Shown: in pieces, positions 1 to 8,578 of the stretch
Layout: every line of letters begins with the position of its first letter
Numbering within the stretch: position 1 is the first letter of the stretch
Virus record (IMG/VR): IMGVR_UViG_3300022890_000019
Coordinates: 1 to 64,000 of that record
DNA: 64,000 nucleotides
Strand: one strand, 5' to 3'
From: a virus
The notes under the pieces: generated by a model
Seen by the model: the letters and a program-made list of their open reading frames with translations, nothing else
What the model was told of the DNA's origin: nothing
The model's database searches: none
Position numbers and translations under genes: made by a program

Positions 1-1281
1 CCTATCCTAAAAGCTGTCTTCTTTTATAAAGAATCACACCAGAAAATATTTAAAGCTATTAAGTCCTTATTCGATGCTGACGAACCTGTAGATATCCTTA
101 CCGTTGTCAACAAGCTTAAAGAAAGTGGAGAATTAGAACTTGTTGGTGGTGCTTATACTGTTACTCAGCTTACCAATAAGGTAACTTCTTATGCTGCTAA
201 TGTAGACTATCATACCCGTATTGTACAGCAAAAGTATATTCAGCGTGAAATTATCTCTCAATGTTCTAATCTTATCAAAGATGCCTATGAAGACACAGAA
301 GATGTATTTGACACCTTAGAGACTGCTATAGATACGTTAGAAGGATTAGACCCTAGTAACACTGCAGGAAATGCTTTAGATGCTATAACAGTAAGCCAAG
401 ATGCTATTGATATGTTTAATGATAATACCCAGAGAGAATACTTCTATAAGACTGGTAACAAACAATTAGATGCTCTTATGGGTATTACTCATAGCAAGAT
501 AGCTCTGTTAGGTGGTGCTAATGGTGATGGTAAGACACGTTTTACTTCTTACCTGCTAAAGTGTCTCTTTAAGATCCATGGTGATAAGATAGCTGCCAGA
601 CATCATACCTTAGAAGATAGCTCTACAGAAATGTTAATGAACTATCTAGCCTCTGAAGTCCATATGAAGACTAAAGATATCCAGATGAAGAAGTTTGGTC
701 CTGAGACTAAGAATAAGATCATTAAGTCTTTGGAAGAGTTTCAGAAGTATGACATAGAATATGTAGAGCAGTGGGATAAGATTAAAAACATCACTAAGCA
801 GTTCGAATATTTCTGTAAGAAGAGACCCGATAAGCTTAACATTTTAGTGATAGATAATGTACTCTCCCTGAAAGACCGTGAGGACTTCAAAGGTAGAGAG
901 AACTCTATGTATGACTTTATATGCTCAGAGATACTAGCTTGTAGACAGAAGACTAAAGGATTTATCTTTGTAGTACATCACTATAATGATGACCAGGTAC
1001 ATTCAGATAGGATTAAGACAGGCTATATGCCTACTGAGAAACACCTGAAAGGTACTGAAGCCTTCCGGAGGATCTCTAACTATATTCTATTATCTAATAA
1101 CCCAGGCAGGAGGAAAGACCTACTGATGGATTATAATGAAGATATGAGAAGACTGCTTACCCGAATGTTTATCCTAGAAGGTGTGAAGATCAGAAATGAT
1201 AACACCGATGCTCTAAAGAACATTATACACTTTTTTAAAACACTAGACTATAATATATTTGAGGAGATACACGAATCATGA
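1..1281 (+). CDS. dnaB: Replicative DNA helicase, DnaB type (5' end outside window)
   Basis: The frame is open from the first base, so 426 residues are visible and the true start lies upstream. The first ~130 residues fit the helical DnaB N-terminal domain. The ATPase domain has a P-loop GANGDGKT (Lys178 of the visible part), a LEDSS stretch in the place of the DnaB 'SLEM' motif, and a Walker B ILVIDN. Near the end KGTEAFRR matches the region where DnaB proteins carry the arginine-finger segment. DnaB hexamers unwind DNA at the phage replication fork using ATP. The gene overlaps the next one by four bases, so it heads or continues an early replication operon. A RecA-like helicase of another DnaB subfamily is the only realistic alternative. 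Confidence 0.9.
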   Translation, partial: PILKAVFFYKESHQKIFKAIKSLFDADEPVDILTVVNKLKESGELELVGGAYTVTQLTNKVTSYAANVDYHTRIVQQKYIQREIISQCSNLIKDAYEDTEDVFDTLETAIDTLEGLDPSNTAGNALDAITVSQDAIDMFNDNTQREYFYKTGNKQLDALMGITHSKIALLGGANGDGKTRFTSYLLKCLFKIHGDKIAARHHTLEDSSTEMLMNYLASEVHMKTKDIQMKKFGPETKNKIIKSLEEFQKYDIEYVEQWDKIKNITKQFEYFCKKRPDKLNILVIDNVLSLKDREDFKGRENSMYDFICSEILACRQKTKGFIFVVHHYNDDQVHSDRIKTGYMPTEKHLKGTEAFRRISNYILLSNNPGRRKDLLMDYNEDMRRLLTRMFILEGVKIRNDNTDALKNIIHFFKTLDYNIFEEIHES

Positions 1282-1499
1282 AAAAACCTAAAGAGTTAAA
1301 AATTAAAAAATGTCCTTTTGGATGTGATGAAGATGTTAAGCTTGTTAAAGAAAATCAAAAGTTTATATCTAATGGAAAAGTCTATAAAGGAAAGAGATGG
1401 GTTTATAAGTGTCCTAATTGTAAAGAAGGTTTTACAACAACTGAAAGTGATACCATAAGTATGAATAATTTAAAAGTATTAAACTTTAATAAAGATTAA
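1278..1499 (+). CDS. Small zinc-ribbon protein, YgiT/MqsA-N-like
   Basis: This 73-residue basic protein has a CPFGC pair near residue 12 and a CPNC pair near residue 45, followed by GFTTTES. That layout resembles the YgiT-type zinc finger (the N-terminal half of MqsA antitoxins), which binds one zinc ion. There is no helix-turn-helix half as in MqsA, and no toxin gene is next to it, so an antitoxin role is not supported. The start overlaps the helicase stop (ATGA). A small DNA- or protein-binding accessory factor is the best guess. Confidence 0.55.
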   Translation: MKKPKELKIKKCPFGCDEDVKLVKENQKFISNGKVYKGKRWVYKCPNCKEGFTTTESDTISMNNLKVLNFNKD

Positions 1500-1501
1500 T
1501 T

Positions 1502-1783
1502 ATGAATAACATTGAGATAATCAAAAAACAAAATGAACTCATAAAGAAGCTCTTTAAGATGGTTACTGAACCTACTATTGAAATAGCTAAACAGGTGTCT
1601 ACAGTACACGATGAAGCTAATACGGTAATAGAAGCCTCTTCTGACGATAAAAAGGCTGATGTGGTAGATAGTACCAAAAAAGAGAGAAAGTCTTCTGACA
1701 AGGCGGAAAAGGTGGAGAAAAAACCCAAAGAGGACTTACCTCCAATATCCGAACCTAAGAAAGAGAAAAAAAGGATGTTCTAA
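1502..1783 (+). CDS. Small charged hypothetical protein
   Basis: A 93-residue protein that I do not recognise. The first 30 residues can form an amphipathic helix. The rest is very rich in Lys, Glu, Asp and Ser and ends in a Lys/Pro tail, so it is probably disordered. It starts two bases after the previous stop and its stop overlaps the next start, which supports it as a real operon member. A long antisense frame over the same bases is a by-product of its biased composition. Confidence 0.6.
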   Translation: MNNIEIIKKQNELIKKLFKMVTEPTIEIAKQVSTVHDEANTVIEASSDDKKADVVDSTKKERKSSDKAEKVEKKPKEDLPPISEPKKEKKRMF

Positions 1784-1998
1784 TGGAAGAGACTAAAATC
1801 TATGTAATAGATCTTAACCTGCCTCCCTATGGTATAGGTGAGGAATTAAAAATGCCTATCGATGAAGGCTTTGATATTAAAGCTTTTAAAGAAGTAGCAG
1901 AAGAGCAAGGAGGTGTATATACCCTTGAAGGCTTTGAGTATGCTTATAATAATGAGCTTATCCCTTACGATTCATACATACAAATCATAAACAAGTAA
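1783..1998 (+). CDS. Small hypothetical protein
   Basis: A 71-residue acidic protein with no motif that I recognise. It looks compact and folded: a beta-rich start (KIYVIDLNL) is followed by helical segments with conserved-looking aromatic positions. Its start codon overlaps the stop of the gene before it and its stop lies two bases before the next gene, so it is translated as part of the replication operon. Function is unknown. Confidence 0.6.
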   Translation: MEETKIYVIDLNLPPYGIGEELKMPIDEGFDIKAFKEVAEEQGGVYTLEGFEYAYNNELIPYDSYIQIINK

Positions 1999-2000
1999 CC

Positions 2001-3080
2001 ATGAACACAGAAATAGACATATTACAGAACAAGCTTGAGAACTATATCAATATAGGAGAGAGAAAAGCTAATGTAACTATGAGAAAAATCATTGACGAGA
2101 AACTAGCTCTAAGAGACTATATAGCTCCCTGTAACAAAATAGCATTTCAGAGTAATGGTAGATTAAATTGTAGCTTAGGAGGTGGAGAACCTTTTTCAGT
2201 ACATGACAATGCTATCAGTCAAGCAGCTACTAAAATGAATGTTCCTACCACTTATCTACGTAATCTAGCTAAAGGTAAAGAACAGTGGGAAAGAGATCTT
2301 TCTGCTGATATCCTTAACAAACACTTTGACAATACTTCCAGAGAAAGGATGTTGGTAAGAAGTGTTAACGGTGAGATAAGAGGGATGCTCTCTGACAGAT
2401 ACAAGAAGTTTGACTCTCTCAAGCTATATACTACCTTTCTGGAAATAGCAAGAAAATCAGGATGCAAGATAGCCCGTTCTCATAAAGCAGATACCAGAGG
2501 ATACATAGAAGTAGTAAAGCCAGAGATACACAATATCGTTACCGAAAATAATGGTACTGTCAATATGGTCATAGGTGCCAGGATACGTAACAGTGACTTT
2601 GGCAATGGTGCTTTAGATGTCTCTATGTTTCAGCTTAATGTTGTATGTCTTAACGGACTTACCACTAAGAAGGTTATGCGTAATGTACATCTAGGAGCTA
2701 AATTACCAGACGATATCACTCTATCTGATGCAACATACCAGGCAGATACAGAACTAAAAGCTCTGGTAATCAAAGATGCTATTAAAGCTCTATTTTCTAG
2801 TGCTACTATCGAAGAAGAGATGGCTAGAATATCTAATGCTTCTAGCAAAGTGATAAAGATAGATACAGAGATCAAGAAGCTACAGCCTATGGGAGTACAG
2901 AAGTCAGAAATAGCTGCTTTAGAAGGCCTATTAATGAATAATGATCCTAATGATGGGATACAAGGTAAAGCTACTATGTGGAAGATGATACAAGGTATCA
3001 CCGCAGTAGCACGTAACTGTGACAATGAAGAACGTAAGAGAGACCTGGAGGAAACAGCCGGGGTATTATTGTATAAATAA
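2001..3080 (+). CDS. DUF932-like phage/plasmid protein
   Basis: The 359-residue protein has the hallmark MLSDRYKKFD segment near residue 130 and, near residue 215, a stretch rich in conserved Asn and Gly (LNVVCLNGLT). Both fit the DUF932 family found on phages and plasmids, often near replication and recombination genes; its biochemical role is not settled. The middle is predicted beta-rich and the C-terminal 100 residues are helical. It lies between small operon genes and a DNA-repair type ATPase, so a DNA-metabolism role is likely but is an inference. Confidence 0.65.
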   Translation: MNTEIDILQNKLENYINIGERKANVTMRKIIDEKLALRDYIAPCNKIAFQSNGRLNCSLGGGEPFSVHDNAISQAATKMNVPTTYLRNLAKGKEQWERDLSADILNKHFDNTSRERMLVRSVNGEIRGMLSDRYKKFDSLKLYTTFLEIARKSGCKIARSHKADTRGYIEVVKPEIHNIVTENNGTVNMVIGARIRNSDFGNGALDVSMFQLNVVCLNGLTTKKVMRNVHLGAKLPDDITLSDATYQADTELKALVIKDAIKALFSSATIEEEMARISNASSKVIKIDTEIKKLQPMGVQKSEIAALEGLLMNNDPNDGIQGKATMWKMIQGITAVARNCDNEERKRDLEETAGVLLYK

Positions 3081-3096
3081 CTAACAAATTAAACAG

Positions 3097-3567
3097 ATGA
3101 GTAAAAAAAGAGAATACACTATCCAAGAGATAGCTAAGATGGCAGAAGTAACAGTAGAAACTATTGTTGACAGTATCCGTAACGATGAAAGATCTAGAAC
3201 TAAGATATTTCAAACTCAGAAGAATTCTAAAGCAGCAGAAACAGAATACCTGGAAATGCTTGTAAGAGGATATGAAGCTAAGAAAGTCTTAGGAATGATT
3301 GATAAGGAAAATATGGACTTGCTACATAATATTATCCAAGAGGTGACTATGATGCTCAATACCCATGAAGAAGAAGAGAAAGTTTCTAAGCCTGCCCAGA
3401 AGATCATTGAAGCTAAGATTGTAAAGATCTATACCTATTTCAATATGGAGCTACCTAAAGAAACTGAACCACAAGTAAAAGATGGTGGTGATATAGATCC
3501 TGGTGCTCTTAATTCAACTATGAAAGTAGAGCAAGGAGGAAAGAAAGATGGATCAGAAGACAAATAA
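3097..3567 (+). CDS. Hypothetical helical protein with possible N-terminal HTH
   Basis: A 156-residue protein that I do not recognise. Residues 5-30 (TIQEIAKMAEVTVETIVDSI) read like a short helix-turn-helix of the kind that opens many regulators and terminase-small-subunit-like proteins, but nothing else supports DNA binding. The middle is long-helical and the last 25 residues are Gly/Asp-rich and probably disordered. The 3' end overlaps the next start by 20 bases. Confidence 0.55.
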   Translation: MSKKREYTIQEIAKMAEVTVETIVDSIRNDERSRTKIFQTQKNSKAAETEYLEMLVRGYEAKKVLGMIDKENMDLLHNIIQEVTMMLNTHEEEEKVSKPAQKIIEAKIVKIYTYFNMELPKETEPQVKDGGDIDPGALNSTMKVEQGGKKDGSEDK

Positions 3568-3829
3568 TACATTGCTGGTAAAAGCTGTTCAGAAAAGGAC
3601 AGAGGTAATGCAGAAAATGATTGATAACTATACTGATACTGATTGGGGAGAATATGTAGCCCTTGACAGTGTTATCAATACCCTGAAAGAAGAAGTTGAT
3701 TTCATAGAAGAATTGACTAAACAGATAGCTGAAGATATAGCTCATGACATAATTACTAATAATACTGAATTACAAACAAAGCTTGAAATTTCAAACTATA
3801 TAATAAATACCTATGGAAAGAACGATTAG
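3548..3829 (+). CDS. Small helical hypothetical protein
   Basis: A 93-residue, all-helical, acidic protein with no motif that I recognise. The start is chosen because a purine-rich ribosome binding stretch (GGAGGAAAGAA) sits a few bases upstream, inside the end of the preceding gene. Its 3' end overlaps the ATPase gene by 17 bases, so expression is probably coupled to that gene. It might be a partner of the ATPase, but this rests on position only. Confidence 0.6.
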   Translation: MDQKTNNTLLVKAVQKRTEVMQKMIDNYTDTDWGEYVALDSVINTLKEEVDFIEELTKQIAEDIAHDIITNNTELQTKLEISNYIINTYGKND

Positions 3830-5198
3830 TATAATAAATATAAAGAAGCATAAGAATACTGAATTCAAACTAGAAGATCAGTTTATTGCTTTTATAGGAA
3901 AGAACAGATCAGGGAAATCTACTGTTGGCCAGGTAATACAGACTATCATGCAGGTAAAAGGCTTTATGGTAGATCCTGTAAGCCATGGAGAAGAAGAAGG
4001 AGAAGTAACCTACAAAGGAGAAGACCGGGAAGGTAACCCTATAGTTATTAAATGGACTACCAAAGGTGGTAAGAGTAATTTCAAAGCTACTAGGCTAGAT
4101 AGTGAAGGTAAGAATAAGTCCATCACCGGTGTAGAAGAAATACGCAAGCTAATTGGCACTTATTGCCCTTATAGTACACACGATGCTCTTACTATGATGA
4201 ATAGTACCGATGGAAGAAAGAAGTTCTATAACAACGTAGTTTCTCTCTGTTTGACTCCTGAAGAGAATGATGAGATTGCTTTTTTAGACATAGATATCTC
4301 TCAGAAGAGAAATCAGGATACTGAAGGCAACTCTTTCCATACCCGGACACAGAAGAAGAGTGACCTAGCAACTAAGGAAGCTATTATCAAGCAAAGTCTC
4401 TCTGAAGATGAAAAAGAACTTCTTGAAAATGAAGAGAAGATAAAAAAGTCTTTAGCAGAGATGAGGAAGTCACATGTAGAAATTAAACAATATGAAACAC
4501 TTATTGAACTTGATCGGATAGAAATAACTTCAATAGAAACATGTACTTACTCTATGGAACATGACTTTGAAAATGTTTCTGGATTGAGTCTTGCCAGTAA
4601 TGAAGCTTTTCATTTATTTCTTAGTAGTACTATAGATGATATCAAAAAGTTTAATGAAACTATAGAAGCTACCGGTGGAAAAATAATCGATATCATAAAT
4701 CAGTACAGAGAAGAAGATGAGATAGAGTTTAATATCGAAGAAGTCATTGAAAGTGGTGTAGCTATGGTATCCAAGATAGATACTATCAAAGAGTCTCAGA
4801 CTAAGCTTAATATTACCAAAAAGGAGATTCTAACTCTTAACCAAGATATTGAGAAGCTTGATGCTAAGATCACTGATGCCAGGGAAAGGAAAGCTGAAAT
4901 TATCAGTAACTCCGAATTACCTGCAGGACTTACTATCGATGAAGAGTACCGCTTGAGTCTTGACGGTTTCCTATTTGATGAGACAAGTACCTCAGATAGC
5001 CAGAGTAAGCTTGCTATGGTTAAGCTATTGGACAAAGTATCTACTGCCGACTTTATTGATATTGGTGACTGGTCTTTGTTTGATACAGCTGCTAAGAAAG
5101 AGATCCAGGAGACCTTTAAAGGGAAAGATAGAATTATCATTGGTCAGTTAGTAACTGAAGATGCAGAAGTAAAAACTAAAGTTATTATCGATGAGTAA
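3813..5198 (+). CDS. SMC/RecF-type P-loop ATPase
   Basis: The 461-residue protein starts like RecF, SbcC and Rad50 proteins: a short beta-strand region, then a P-loop GKNRSGKST at residues 29-37. The middle (~residues 150-350) is helical and could form a short coiled coil. Near the C-terminus a serine-rich DSQSKLAM stretch sits where the ABC signature is expected, followed by FIDIGDW as a weak Walker B candidate. Proteins of this class bind DNA ends and use ATP to control a nuclease or loader. Here the neighbours are an SSB-like protein and two nucleases, which fits recombination or DNA-end processing. The coiled coil is much shorter than in SbcC, and Walker B is atypical. Confidence 0.75.
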   Translation: MERTISIINIKKHKNTEFKLEDQFIAFIGKNRSGKSTVGQVIQTIMQVKGFMVDPVSHGEEEGEVTYKGEDREGNPIVIKWTTKGGKSNFKATRLDSEGKNKSITGVEEIRKLIGTYCPYSTHDALTMMNSTDGRKKFYNNVVSLCLTPEENDEIAFLDIDISQKRNQDTEGNSFHTRTQKKSDLATKEAIIKQSLSEDEKELLENEEKIKKSLAEMRKSHVEIKQYETLIELDRIEITSIETCTYSMEHDFENVSGLSLASNEAFHLFLSSTIDDIKKFNETIEATGGKIIDIINQYREEDEIEFNIEEVIESGVAMVSKIDTIKESQTKLNITKKEILTLNQDIEKLDAKITDARERKAEIISNSELPAGLTIDEEYRLSLDGFLFDETSTSDSQSKLAMVKLLDKVSTADFIDIGDWSLFDTAAKKEIQETFKGKDRIIIGQLVTEDAEVKTKVIIDE

Positions 5199-5979
5199 AG
5201 TAGCAATACATACTAATTTTAAGTATCTCAGTGATGGAAGAAAGGTAATTGTCATTGGAGATCTTAACGACTCTGAAAAGATAGTACAGGAAATATTTGT
5301 AACTGAAGGAGGTGCTGAAATACCAAGTGGTAAAAACTTTACAGCTACCAACCTTCATGATACTCCTGTGCTATCCTGGAAGGAAAAGAGGATTAAGAAA
5401 GTTGATGAAATATATACCAGACAGGTAAAGGAAAGAGAAGAAGAGATGCGGAAGTTAAGAAAAACACATGCATCTATAGTTTCAGTCTTTCGAGAGAAGA
5501 TGAAGTACATGAATAATGTATGTGAAAAGCTTGATCCTTCAGTCTTTGATCTTCTTACTGACTATATAGCAGGTGAAATAAAGTATATTGTTATAAGTCA
5601 ATATGATCCTGAAATAATTTCTATGGATACTTTTAATGAAGCTTATGAAGGAGGATTAAGGCTTATATCTTTCTTTGGAAGGGATGATGGTACTTTTACC
5701 TATGCAATAGGTGATTATTCTGATTATTCTGGTAGTAATAAAAAGTTTATTCCTTGTAGAACAAAAAAAGAAGCTATTGAGGTTTTTACAAAATTGTTAT
5801 TGTCTAAGCTAAAAGTAAACAATTATTTAATTAAGAAAGCTAAGGAGTATAAAATACAACTTGATCCTGAAAAAGTTAAAACATTTAAAGATGAACAAAT
5901 AGCAAGTATTAATAAGAATATATTAAACTATAAAGATAGTATTGCTTCATGGAAATCCTTACTTAAAAAACTAAAATGA
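5191..5979 (+). CDS. Hypothetical protein with coiled-coil segments
   Basis: A 262-residue protein that I cannot assign. It starts with a beta-rich segment (residues 1-55). A strongly charged helix with coiled-coil character follows (~65-95), then a mixed middle domain and a C-terminal Lys-rich helix. It overlaps the ATPase gene by eight bases and the nucleotidyltransferase gene by four, so it belongs to the same translation-coupled block. It could be a partner of the ATPase. Confidence 0.55.
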   Translation: MSKVAIHTNFKYLSDGRKVIVIGDLNDSEKIVQEIFVTEGGAEIPSGKNFTATNLHDTPVLSWKEKRIKKVDEIYTRQVKEREEEMRKLRKTHASIVSVFREKMKYMNNVCEKLDPSVFDLLTDYIAGEIKYIVISQYDPEIISMDTFNEAYEGGLRLISFFGRDDGTFTYAIGDYSDYSGSNKKFIPCRTKKEAIEVFTKLLLSKLKVNNYLIKKAKEYKIQLDPEKVKTFKDEQIASINKNILNYKDSIASWKSLLKKLK

Positions 5980-6761
5980 AACCTCAACAGATAGTAAAGA
6001 CACTAAAGACCGTATTTGGTAAATACTTTGATACAATAGATCCTGAATTAAAGGAACTTATAACTAAGTACGGTTACGTTACAGGAGGAGCAATCCCCTG
6101 TATGATAAATGGTGATTATGTTAACGACTATGATGTGTATTTTTCTAATAAAGAAACTGCAGATCATGTATTAGCATATTACCAGGGACTTATATTGAGA
6201 AGGCCTGATGCTATAGAAACTGATTTAGGTCTTGGATTTAAAAGCTATACTTATACTGAAGAATATGAAAACACTTATCTTCCTAAGTTTATTTCTCCTA
6301 ATGCAGTAACATTATATTCTAAGCCTACTATTCAGCTCATGGTAGGATTCTATGGTCAGCCTAAAAAGGTAACTGATGCCTTCGACTGGCTACATATTAA
6401 ATCTTATTTCTGCTTTGAAGATATGAAGTTAAGAATGCTTCCTAGAACATACGAACTGTTACTTGATAAAAACTTAATCTATACAGGTAGTGATTACCCT
6501 CTATCTTCTCTCTTACGCACTCGTAAGTATATGAAAAGAGGATGGTCTATATCTGCTCATGAGATGGCTAAGATAGCCCTTGAGATGCAAAAACATGATC
6601 TTACCAACAAAGAACAGCTTATCGCTCAGATGTCTGGTATTGATCCATTATATATTGCAGAGCAGTTACAGAATCTTTCTTCTAACGCTTTGAGTATCGA
6701 TGAGAGAATCAACGAGCTAGAAGGGCTAATCAACGAGGAAGACACATGGACACTAATATGA
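5976..6761 (+). CDS. Nucleotidyltransferase-fold protein
   Basis: Residues 33-56 read GYVTGGAI followed about 12 residues later by NDYDVYF. This is the GG...DxD signature of the DNA polymerase beta-like nucleotidyltransferase superfamily (Gly37-Gly38, Asp51, Asp53). Members move a nucleotide onto tRNA, RNA, DNA, protein or a small molecule. The total length of 261 residues leaves room for a helical C-terminal domain, as in CCA-adding enzymes and many stand-alone transferases. The substrate cannot be told from sequence. The start overlaps the previous stop (ATGA). Confidence 0.7.
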   Translation: MKPQQIVKTLKTVFGKYFDTIDPELKELITKYGYVTGGAIPCMINGDYVNDYDVYFSNKETADHVLAYYQGLILRRPDAIETDLGLGFKSYTYTEEYENTYLPKFISPNAVTLYSKPTIQLMVGFYGQPKKVTDAFDWLHIKSYFCFEDMKLRMLPRTYELLLDKNLIYTGSDYPLSSLLRTRKYMKRGWSISAHEMAKIALEMQKHDLTNKEQLIAQMSGIDPLYIAEQLQNLSSNALSIDERINELEGLINEEDTWTLI

Positions 6762-7003
6762 CAATAAGCTTAGAGCAGCAATTTAAGGAGATGTTTGGAT
6801 TTAAGCCTCCTCTTTCAGAGGTAGCAATTATCTCTAAAGGCATCTCCTTAGATTTGTTTAAATTAGAGGAATTATTACAAGCCAAAGACCCATCATTTAA
6901 CCTTGATGACTATGAACAGGCTTCCCTGTTCAGGTATATCAAAGAGAAATACGGAAAGAAGTCTATTGGTATTATTAACAAACTATTAAAATTGAAACAA
7001 TGA
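6746..7003 (+). CDS. Small hypothetical protein
   Basis: An 85-residue helical protein that I do not recognise. The start at 6746 overlaps the nucleotidyltransferase gene by 16 bases and is preceded by GAGGAAG, a good purine-rich ribosome binding stretch. A second Met four codons on is possible. The stop overlaps the start of the SSB-like gene, so it belongs to the same coupled block. Confidence 0.6.
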   Translation: MDTNMTISLEQQFKEMFGFKPPLSEVAIISKGISLDLFKLEELLQAKDPSFNLDDYEQASLFRYIKEKYGKKSIGIINKLLKLKQ

Positions 7004-7605
7004 AAGAAGGAAAATTAGTTAGTGCAAATCCTAATATGGCTAATGATGGAGATCAGAGAAATTGGCATAGTGACAAGTTTGATCAGAGATACTATGAGTT
7101 TATACTAGAATTTGATAATGGTGACAAGGGTGTTGCTAGTAGTAAGAATGAAGGTACATATACTTATAGTGCAGGCAGTGAGCTTTCCTATAACATCAAA
7201 GATACTTCTGAAGGTAAATATTTGCCCAAGATCAGTGGTGTCAAGAAAAAAGAAGGTGGTAACTTTGGTGGAGGTGGAGGTGGTTCTTCCTATAATGATC
7301 CTAGCAACAACCTACGTATGGCTATGAGTACTGCTCAGGAGAGTGCTGTAATTGCTTTTAAAGCTTTTATGCCTAATGTCAAAGAAGTGGAAGACATCAA
7401 TAATATGAGTGATTTCTTCTATGCTTGGGTAAGTGACCATGGAAAGATCATAGATAGAGATACACTCTCAAAGAGATGGTATGCTCTTGACAAAGCAGTA
7501 AAATGTATTGAGTTTAAGGAAATGAAGGTAGACACTTCAGATAAGATCCTGGATGTAGCTGAGAAGTTCCTAAGTGCAGTAATGAAAATAAATCATGAAA
7601 AATAG
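7000..7605 (+). CDS. Probable single-strand DNA binding protein (SSB-like)
   Basis: The 201-residue protein has a beta-rich N-terminal domain of about 85 residues with aromatic and basic residues that could face DNA. A Gly-rich linker follows (GGGGGGSS near residue 93), then a helical C-terminal domain. An OB-fold-plus-linker plan is common in phage SSBs. The gene sits between a recombination-type ATPase and two nucleases, exactly where phages place SSB genes. There is no acidic C-terminal tip as in bacterial SSB. The call rests on architecture and context, not on a diagnostic motif. Confidence 0.5.
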   Translation: MKEGKLVSANPNMANDGDQRNWHSDKFDQRYYEFILEFDNGDKGVASSKNEGTYTYSAGSELSYNIKDTSEGKYLPKISGVKKKEGGNFGGGGGGSSYNDPSNNLRMAMSTAQESAVIAFKAFMPNVKEVEDINNMSDFFYAWVSDHGKIIDRDTLSKRWYALDKAVKCIEFKEMKVDTSDKILDVAEKFLSAVMKINHEK

Positions 7606-8578
7606 TTATCAGAAGTATATAGACCTAGTTGAAAAGGCTATTAGGCTCACTCCTACCAAACGATCTATCGAGGTAGGGGTGAAGACACCCAAAACATCTA
7701 AAGAGACCTCTGAGAGACTTCCAGTGATGATACTTGATCCTAACGATGAAATTATAGAGCTAAATATTAGTCAGTCTCTTATAAAGGAGATGTTTTTCAA
7801 AGGAGATAAGAAAGAATATTGTCCTAAGAGACTCTATCATACTACTATTATTAAAGATATCCCTAGAGAAGAGACACTAGCTATGTCTAAAGGAAACTTC
7901 TTTGAGACATTAGTATTAGGATCTTCTGCCAACGGTGGACAAACTCTTGACCTTCCTAGGAAAAAAAATAATGAGAAGACTATAGATCAGGTACGCATAG
8001 AGGAACAGATAGACATGTTCCCAGAGATATGTAAAAGATATGGTATTATTATTATCAAAGATGGAGTTAACTGTAACGTACAAAGGAAATTTAGGAAAGA
8101 GATAGAGCTAGACAGAAACTTTAAAATCTTTCTGACGATGACCTGGGATATCATTACACCCTATAAATATGGAGAGATCGCCAAAGATGCTGCCATTGTA
8201 GACATCAAGCTTACCAAGACAGTACATAGTGATTATCAGCCTTACTGTTGGGGTATGCCTCATATGATGGACCATATACAGGCCTTTGTTTATTCCTTTG
8301 CTTCTGGACTACCTTTTGCTTACCTGGTATTTGATTATAAGTCTACCGAGAGAGAGCATAAGTTTATCCCTGTTAATACAGATGTTAATCATCCTGACAG
8401 AAAGAAAGCTAAAGAAGCTCTGGCAAGGAAGACAGAGATGTTTGAAGTGATCCGGAAAGCCTGTACCGATATAGAGACATATCACAGGGTAGGCTGGCAT
8501 ACAGAACCTAATTATTATAACTGTAAGGATTGTCCTATACTAGACTGTGTAGACAAAAACAAAAATCAAGAGATATGA
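7595..8578 (+). CDS. RecB-family PD-(D/E)XK nuclease with Cas4/AddB-like cysteines
   Basis: The 327-residue protein has the RecB-nuclease motifs in order: YCPKRLYH (residues 75-82), a G-x-x-F-E motif near 101, the catalytic VDIKLTK near 200-206, and DHIQAFVY near 225. Cys76, Cys310, Cys313 and Cys318 form a C-Xn-C-x2-C-x4-C set. In Cas4, AddB and Dna2 a very similar set holds a 4Fe-4S cluster that bridges the two ends of the nuclease domain. Such enzymes degrade DNA from ends to make single strands for recombination. The start overlaps the SSB-like gene, and a second nuclease follows with an ATGA overlap. Confidence 0.85.
   Translation: MKNSYQKYIDLVEKAIRLTPTKRSIEVGVKTPKTSKETSERLPVMILDPNDEIIELNISQSLIKEMFFKGDKKEYCPKRLYHTTIIKDIPREETLAMSKGNFFETLVLGSSANGGQTLDLPRKKNNEKTIDQVRIEEQIDMFPEICKRYGIIIIKDGVNCNVQRKFRKEIELDRNFKIFLTMTWDIITPYKYGEIAKDAAIVDIKLTKTVHSDYQPYCWGMPHMMDHIQAFVYSFASGLPFAYLVFDYKSTEREHKFIPVNTDVNHPDRKKAKEALARKTEMFEVIRKACTDIETYHRVGWHTEPNYYNCKDCPILDCVDKNKNQEI

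Noticed and set aside
1278-1499. MqsA antitoxin of a toxin-antitoxin pair
   Set aside because: It has the zinc-finger half only, lacks the DNA-binding domain, and no toxin-like gene is adjacent.
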